DNA from: Pontederia crassipes
Lineage: Eukaryota; Streptophyta; Magnoliopsida; Commelinales; Pontederiaceae
Length of the DNA: 64,000 nt
Direction of reading: 5' to 3'
Assembly (NCBI GenBank): GCA_030549335.1
Contig: JAUKPH010000017.1
Location: forward strand, 11,059,501 to 11,123,500
Of this stretch, positions 57,640 through 64,000 are shown in pieces. The position numbers and the translations under genes are program-made. A model generated the notes under the pieces. That model was not told the origin of the DNA and searched no databases. It worked only from the letters and a program-made list of their open reading frames with translations. How positions within the stretch are numbered: position 1 is the first letter of the stretch; each line of letters opens with the position of its first letter.

Positions 57640-60240
57640 GTTAATGAATAGGCCCATATTTACTAAGGCGCAATGACGTCCATAGGTCATGATTCCCATT
57701 CACTATAGCCAAGACACATTTAGCTAATAGCACAATTCTGAGTGTAGTTAGTCTTTTGATACCCAGCTCACCTCTACATTTGGGGAGCCCTACAGTGTTT
57801 CATTGATCAAGTGTAGACCTCTCTTGCTACTATATCAGAGAAAAGATCTCGAATGTTTCTCTAATGATTCAATTAGACCATTTGAAATGTAAACAGAGCT
57901 CATCATGTAGATTGGGATTGAGTTGAGGACAAAGTGGATCAAGGTAGTTCTATCAGCTTGTGATAATGACTTGGTTTTCAAACCAGATAGTTTATTAGTA
58001 ATGTTATTTAGTAAGGCATCTTGATCTCCAGTAGTGATGTAGTTATGGGAGATGGGGGTTTCCAAATAGGTAAATGGGAAGGAACCAGATTTCATATAGA
58101 GAGTGTTGAGGATTTTGTGTTTCCATATGAGGTTGAACTTTGGTGGGAAGTAAAATTTAGATTTATATAAGTTTTTTTTTATGTGTAAGGTCCCCATAAG
58201 GTTAAAATATCTGCTTGAGAGTCCTACAATTGGGCAGGGTGGCAACCATAGAGATTAGAATGTCATCAGCAAAAGGAATATGATTAATTGAGAATTGATT
58301 GATAGTGAAAGGTTTCAATGAGGCTTGCTCCTCAGCCCTTCTCATGAGCATGGAAAATACCTGGGGAGATGATTATGAAGGGGTAGGGGGAAATTGATCC
58401 CCCTCCTTGATGCCACAAGCAATATTAAAGTGTAATGATGGTTGGCCATTAATAGTATAGGAGAAAGAAGTTGTGGTTATGCATGTTTTAACCTAGTAGA
58501 TAAGCGTAGGAGGAAAATTTGTAAGTGAGAGAGCAATAAGAATGGCCTGCCAAGAGACTTTATCAAAAGATTTTTTTCATAATATTTTTTCTTTCTATTA
58601 GTTTTCATGCTATGTGAAATTTCTTGGACAATCATGATGTTGTCTTAGATTGATCTCTTTACCACATAAGCCGATTGTACTAGGTCTATGATATCATGTA
58701 GAGTTAGTTTAATTTTGTTGGCAATAAGCTTAGATATCACCATGTACAAGACATTGCAGAGGGCAATGAGTTTAAAATTAGAAACATAGACTAGGTTGTT
58801 CTTCGGTGAAGTGTGGCTCTAATGTGTAGGGAGTGTGATAGACTGGAAAAAGTTAACGATGTATTCAAATATTTTTGAGCCAACAACATCCTAATTATGC
58901 CTATAGAATTCAATAGTAAATCCATCCAACCTAGGAGCTTTCCTAGGGGCCATAAACCAAAGATAATTTTTTATGTCACTATGAGTAATAAGTGCGTTAT
59001 GGATTGGAGGCACTCAAGAGATAGAGATGGGAGGGTCGACCAAATATCTGAATCATTCTGGATGAGAGTACCTGGCCCATAGGGATATTTGTAATGATGC
59101 ATAGAGCAATTTTGAATTTCCTATGCATCATTCATCCTGATAGCATTGATCAAATTCTTTTTTTGTTTAATGATGGTAGTGAGGTGAAAGAAGTGAGTGT
59201 TTTTATCACCATTTCTTTGCCTGAATTCTTACCTTACTCTGCCATTTAGTACTTATTTGTCTAAGTAAAGCAGAGTGGAGGCATATAGAGACCTAAGATG
59301 ATTGAGCTCATGGTCTGAGAGATGTTGGGTTGAGCCTTTTAATTCTAATTTGTTTATTTCCTCTTTTACATTTTTAACTCTATATTCAAGTTTCTCCAAG
59401 TCTGTCTTGTTCCATTTTAGAGTATTACTTCTTATAGCATTGAGTGTTATAGAGTAGAGGTGCCAGGTCCATTCTTGTCGAACAAAACACTTAGGCTCAG
59501 AGTATTCGAGCCAAAAGTGCTCATATTTGAATAGTTTATGAGGATGAGGGTTTTGGTTAGATGTGAAAATAAGAGAGGGCGTCGTTAGAAGCACATCTCT
59601 CAAGTGATCTCAGGATGATGTTTGGGAATTGAGTTAGCCAATGTTGATTAATAAGGACTCTATCCAATTTACAAAGTATCCTTGCCTGCCCCTTGAGATT
59701 GTTACACCAAGTAAATTTTTGACCAATGAGGTAAACATCAATTAGTCCATGTGTGTAAATAAGGCTCCTCAGGGTACTGATTGATCTAGTTAAGTTGAAA
59801 GGTCTGCCTCCCCGCTTGTCTTGGGGTGACAGAATGGAGTTAATGTCTCCAAGTATAATCCAAGGTATGTCACTAATATTTAAGTTTTCAAGTGATTTCC
59901 ATAGGGGAGTGCGAGTAACAGGAGAAGTACTAGCATATTAGTAGCATAATAGATAGGAGAAATTATTATAAGAGATTGCTCGATATAATATTTGAGGGTC
60001 CGAATGGAGGAAAGTAACCTTGAGATCGTTGTTTTGTCGAGCAACGAGAATGCCACTAGATGCCCCAGAACTACCTACGCTCATATGTTCCAACTACTAC
60101 CAAGTTTCCTAACTACTTTATTAGCATTTTGAACTGAGGTATGTGTTTTTACGAGAGCAATAATGTCCGGTCTATGAGTTTATTAATATCAATTAGTTTG
60201 TCACGTATCTTGCTCCTGAGAGCACCCTTGTAGTTCATGT
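57640..60240 (-). pseudogene. L1-clade LINE ORF2 relic
   Basis: Several frames on the minus strand follow the order of a plant L1 ORF2. An endonuclease end (WILGDINSILSP, then TWCNN and KLDRVLINQHWL) lies at about 59580-59880. The linker (FKYEHFWLEYSEPKCFVRQEW) is at 59253-59603. A damaged RT core follows (APRLDGFTIEFY, ANKIKLTLHDIIDLVQSAYV) at about 58420-58980. The thumb region (SFPFTYLETPI ... KLSGLKTKSLSQADRTTLIHFVLNSIPIYMM) is at 57835-58245. Stops and frameshifts are frequent, and the FADD region is degraded. L1 elements copy by target-primed reverse transcription; this copy is inactive. No poly-A or TSD was resolved. Confidence 0.75.
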
Positions 60241-60419
60241 GATGAATCAGAATTGTTTGGGGCATCATGAACATGATCTCAAATAGCGAAGGGAGTATTA
60301 GCATGCTTTAGAGTGGTTTGTTTATTGTATTTACTTGCTCTATTTTTAGATTACTTGCACCTAGTGTGAAGCTCTGGAACAGGTGAGAAGCCCCATGTGG
60401 CCTTGCGCCTTCGTCCCCT

Positions 60420-60600
60420 TCACGAGGTGATCAACTCATATCATACTCTTCCTCTTTCGGGTCTTCTAGGTCTTCTGAGGGATCATCCGACAAGCCTTCT
60501 TCTCGGACTTCTTGGGCTTCATCGAGCTTTGTCAGCACGTGGCGCACGAGGTCGTCGTGGGATCTGGAATCAATGACGTGATGACTTAAACTGACGTGAA
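60420..60600 (-). other. Short acidic open stretch, product unknown
   Basis: On the minus strand about 50 codons read IDSRSHDDLVRHVLTKLDEAQ, then SDDPSEDLEDPKEEEYDMS and a stop at about 60432. It is compositionally coding-like and lies next to the LINE 5' region. It could be part of a gag-like ORF1 or a host exon fragment. Confidence 0.3.
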
Positions 60601-60788
60601 TTAGAGTTAATAAAATTGTGTATATTGTTAAGGATTTATAGGAAAAATTAGTAGGTGCGGAAGTTACACAACATATAGGTGATTCGGTGCATTAGGAACA
60701 GAAGTTACACAACATATAGGTGAGTCGGTGCATTAATTGGATGGGTCATATGGAAGTTACACAAAAGTCTAATTTCATGTGAAACACT

Positions 60789-61337
60789 AGAGTGTGTTTG
60801 GTATGAAAATTTTGAGAGAAAGTTAATTCTTGCTAATCGATTTGATAGAAAAGTTTAGGTTCGTGTTTGGATGAAAAAAATGTAATGATGAGGATTTAAA
60901 AAAGATTTGATAGATAAATTTTAGTGAGTGTTTGGATAAAAAAATAAGAATTAAGAATATAATTTATTATTTTATGAGGTATAAAATTATAGTAAATAAA
61001 AATATATAATTAATATTATAATTTATTATTAATATTATTTTTTTATTTTGATTAAATCTTTTAAATGTTATTAATATTATCATTTACGTAAATCTCAAAA
61101 ACCAAATATAATATAATGCTTTTTTATAAAAAAATAATTGAACAATTTAATTAATATTTTTATATTTTTAATTAATAACATTTAATAATTTGTTTTATAA
61201 GATGACTAATAATGTATTAATAGATAACTAACTAATATATACTTACATTACAAAATAATTAACAAGTAGATGAAGTTACGGAGCTAAAAAATAAGAAAAA
61301 TATGTGAAAAGATCACAGCAGAAAAGACAGAAAGTCA

Positions 61338-61378
<41 letters not shown>

Positions 61379-61497
61379 GTTCTGGCAATAACTTTTGGCT
61401 AAAAGTTACCAAAGTCATGTGACGAAAACTTTTCAAAGTTTTTGTCAGCAGAACTTGGGCAAAACTTGCCCAAGTTCTGTAAGCCAAACACAACTTA
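60789..61497. mobile_element. MITE-like element with internal palindrome
   Basis: The left end AGAGTGTGTTTGGTATGAAAA and the right end, read inward, AAGTTGTGTTTGGCTTACAGA form imperfect terminal inverted repeats. Inside are a (AAT)n tract (about 61339-61378) and a perfect 14-bp palindrome, CAGAACTTGGGCAA (61449-61462) with TTGCCCAAGTTCTG (61466-61479), separated by AAC. There is no coding region. Confidence 0.5.
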
Positions 61498-62230
61498 AAA
61501 AAAAAAAGATAACTTACAATGACATAACGTCAGCCTTTTCATCAACTTTATATATATACTAGCTTAACTCAATCACGCTTCGCTTAATTTAAATTTATCT
61601 AAAAATAAGTTTAAATATAAATATAAAATTTATTTTTTATTATAAATTATAATATATAAGAAATATTTTTTAAATATATATTATATCTATGAATATCTTA
61701 CAATTTGAATTAAAACAAATATTAGTTTAGTTTATATTTTAAACATTTAATATGTTTATAAAAAAATATCTTATTTTTCACAATATTAGAACAAGTGTTA
61801 TTTTGCATTCATGATTAACATATGTGATATTTCAAATTTAAATATAATTATAACTCTTCATATCTACTTTAATGGAGTAAAGAGATATAAAATATGTGAC
61901 TTTTAAAATTCAATAATAATTATGACTTGTTACAATTAACTAAAAATAATTTACATAATTAATTATCATATTTTTTTATTAAATAATTTTATGCATGAAA
62001 TCAAAGAGAAATAATTTAAAAATATTAGAAAATAAAATAAGATAGATGAAGGCTATAGGTACTTGATGTCCAAAAATATATATATATTACCTTCAATTAG
62101 TATTAGAAGATTAATCTGATTAAGTCAATAGTTGATTAAAATAAAATTTTAATATTTTTAATTTAGATGCTGTGGTGTTTTCTTTACTTTATTGAATACA
62201 ATGTTAATCTATTTTAATTGTTTAAAATAG
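61498..62230. other. AT-rich intergenic DNA
   Basis: Only A/T-rich sequence and short TA repeats are seen. Confidence 0.4.
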
Positions 62231-62970
62231 TAAGATAATATATATATATATATGCTCTTGTTAATTTGTAATAAAATAAAATAAAAGGGGCAAAGCTGCC
62301 GTTGGCTGCCCGGTGGGACGCCGCCAAGCGATGGTTTCGTAGATGAAGGCCTGCATCGTTGCCGCCTATGCGCGAACGTCATGCAGCCGTGGACGTCGAA
62401 GTTGTCGCGCTCGCAGATCGAGGGCCACTGTTGATCGTCGACTCTGCTGACCGCTCAATCATCGATGATTGTCGTCGTCATAGCACATGCGTCGTCATCG
62501 CTACCCCACGTGATGGTCATGCAAGCGTGGTCCGCCATCATCGGTTGCTGCCGCACACCTGTCATTCGTCGAGACAGCAATCGACAACGTTGGCCTAGCA
62601 CATGTCTAGGCAGTGATCACTGCTGCTCAATCATTGGATGCTGCCACTGCAAAGGATAGTCGCTGTTGCGCGAAGGTTGCATCTGCCACCTCCATTGTCG
62701 CCATTTCCAGTCGATCGTCCCACCGATTGCTCGATCGTCGACGACTACCGCCGCCTATGATTATATATATTCTGTTAATCTATAATAAAATAAAATAAAA
62801 GGGGGAAAAGTTATCGCTGGCTTTCAGGTGGCACGCCGAACTATGCCAGGTCGCCGCTGGCCATCGGCATGGGACGCCGCTGGCCTTTGGCATGGGACGC
62901 CGCTGTCGAGCGATGGTTGTACAGTCGAAGGCCTGGCCGCCATGAATTATTTGTTTCCATCTTCATCTTC
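62231..62970. repeat. Imperfect tandem duplication with GC-rich cores
   Basis: A unit starting TATATAT...TCTGTTAAT and continuing AATAAAATAAAATAAAAGGGG, then a GC-rich core with GGGACGCCGC and GAAGGCCTG words, occurs at about 62238 and again at about 62756. Open frames in the cores are Ala/Arg/His-rich without domains. Three GCATGGGACGCCGCTGGCC-like words repeat at 62860-62910. Confidence 0.5.
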
Positions 62971-63179
62971 AAAAAGGAAAGTGATCTTCTTCCCACTTTC
63001 ATAATTTTCTCATAGTGACTTCATTAATATAAAAATTTAACTTTGAATTGTATAATTAATGCTTCAATTACATGCTACAGACATCTCAAACTGGGAAAAA
63101 ATGACATAAAATAACAAAAAAATGAGAAAAAAGATAAACATAAATGATGGGTTGAAAAAATTTGAAACATTAAATAGAT

Positions 63180-63690
63180 TAGTGAGCCCCCTCCCTGTTT
63201 CCCAGCTGGCGCGCACAGAGAAGGGGGCTCGCCCCATCTGCGACTTCATCGGTGCGAACTCGTAGATGCCGAAAGGGGGAGCCTCAACCTCCGACGGAGG
63301 TCGTAGAGAAAGACCCCCCCCCCCCCCCCCCATCGAGACACCGACTTAGAGACTCCCTTTTGTGACCTCTCGCCGGAGGGGGTGATCCTCCCCCCTCCTC
63401 TGGAGACGTTGACAAAGAAAAGAGGGGCCTCACCCTCCCTCTGCGACCTTCCGCCGAAGTCGAACTGGCGAAGTCGGGGGGAGCCCTCTCACTCCCCTTT
63501 TTATGCCGGTGCACACAAACAAGGGGGCTTGCCTCCCCCCTCCCTTTACGACTTTGCTAGTTTCACACCAATGAAGTCGCAGAGGGGAGGAGCGCCGATG
63601 AGCGCAAGAGGCCGGAGCAGCAGCCGGTGTGAGTGTGCGTCCTTCCGAGATGGAGGGCAGTATGCGTGGAGGGCAATTTATTATCATTAT
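63180..63690. other. GC-rich low-complexity block
   Basis: Recurrent GGGGGCTCGCC(C/T) and TGCGAC(T/C)TC words and a C16 run (about 63317-63332) are seen. Open frames on both strands are due to composition. Similar in style to the GC-rich blocks at 6-8 and 33.3-33.7 kb. Confidence 0.4.
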
Positions 63691-63772
63691 ATTATTATTT
63701 AAATTTAAATTTATTATTTTGTATTTATTTTATTTTATTAATAATTTACTAATGTGATTTTATTTTACTAAT

Positions 63773-64000
63773 GAATTTCCTATAGGAATTGGCCTACATC
63801 AAGGATCAACTTTAAGCCCGTATCTATTTAACTTAGTTATCGATGCTATAACCGAGAGTATCACAGAGGAGGTACCTAAGTGCATGCTATTTGCGGATGA
63901 TATAGTACTTTTAGCGGATTCAAGAGAAGAGATTAATACAAAATTGGAAATATGGAGAAATACGTTGGAGTCAAAGGGTTTTCGTTTAAGTAGGAATAAA
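63773..64000 (+). pseudogene. RTE-clade LINE reverse transcriptase, fragment at window edge
   Basis: An open plus-strand frame reads [20 protein letters not shown], then [14 protein letters not shown] (the catalytic FADD box), then [19 protein letters not shown] at the window end. These are RT motifs B, C and D of plant RTE-type LINEs. The reading starts abruptly at about 63770 after AT-rich DNA, which fits a 5'-truncated copy. It continues beyond the window, so the overall state is unknown. The same element class supplies the 3' end seen in the short insertions at 878, 41590 and 45008. Confidence 0.85.

Noticed and set aside
1..64000. tRNA, rRNA, microRNA or CRISPR features
   Set aside because: No cloverleaf, rRNA core, regular spacer array or convincing miRNA precursor was recognised by eye; a covariance-model scan could still find a degenerate tRNA.

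Overview
The window looks like a repeat-rich intergenic block of a plant nuclear genome, most likely a monocot. Long AT-rich non-coding stretches alternate with nested retrotransposons. The only clean single-exon host genes are an S-protein-homologue (SPH) gene and a GC-rich hybrid-proline-rich/lipid-transfer-like gene whose codon use resembles commelinid monocots. The repeat repertoire is plant-specific: Ty3/gypsy chromovirus-like elements, an L1-clade LINE, an RTE-clade LINE, a SINE-like element and a pararetroviral fragment. A placement in or near Zingiberales is a guess from style, not something the sequence proves. I saw no tRNA, rRNA or CRISPR array, and no bacterial operon structure.

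Layout. 1-0.43 kb is a retroelement LTR fragment related in inverted orientation to 46.5-46.9 kb. A short SINE-like insertion with perfect 19-bp target duplications lies at 878-1046. An intact SPH gene is on the minus strand (2424-2906). AT-rich DNA follows, then two GC-rich low-complexity blocks (5.9-6.85 and 7.45-8.2 kb). 10.5-17.6 kb is a mosaic of duplicated pieces: an F-box-like pseudogene, a near-perfect 0.53-kb inverted repeat, SPH-upstream repeat units and a complete 1.45-kb LTR. 17.6-29.7 kb is a large, decayed minus-strand gypsy element with gag, protease, RT, RNase H, integrase and a chromodomain-like C-terminus, carrying PBS, PPT and unequal LTRs. An inverted copy of the SPH locus, broken by one extra T, lies at 32.1-32.6 kb. 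A lipid-transfer-like gene at 37.1-37.5 kb has a non-autonomous TIR element inserted at its stop codon. 41.8-45.7 kb holds four exons of an MSP1/ATAD1-type AAA ATPase that is very probably a pseudogene. A second decayed minus-strand gypsy element (46.5-53.7 kb) contains an endogenous pararetrovirus fragment inside its integrase. An L1-type LINE relic covers 57.6-60.3 kb and an RTE-type RT fragment runs off the right edge.

The genes do not form a pathway. The interest is in genome dynamics: inverted duplication of the SPH locus, an LTR insertion whose empty site survives in a paralogous copy, arrays of the self-complementary motif CGGTCGACCG inside LTRs of both gypsy elements, a virus-derived piece nested in a retrotransposon, and a transposon insertion that preserves a stop codon through its target duplication. 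All alignments were made by eye; identities are approximate.
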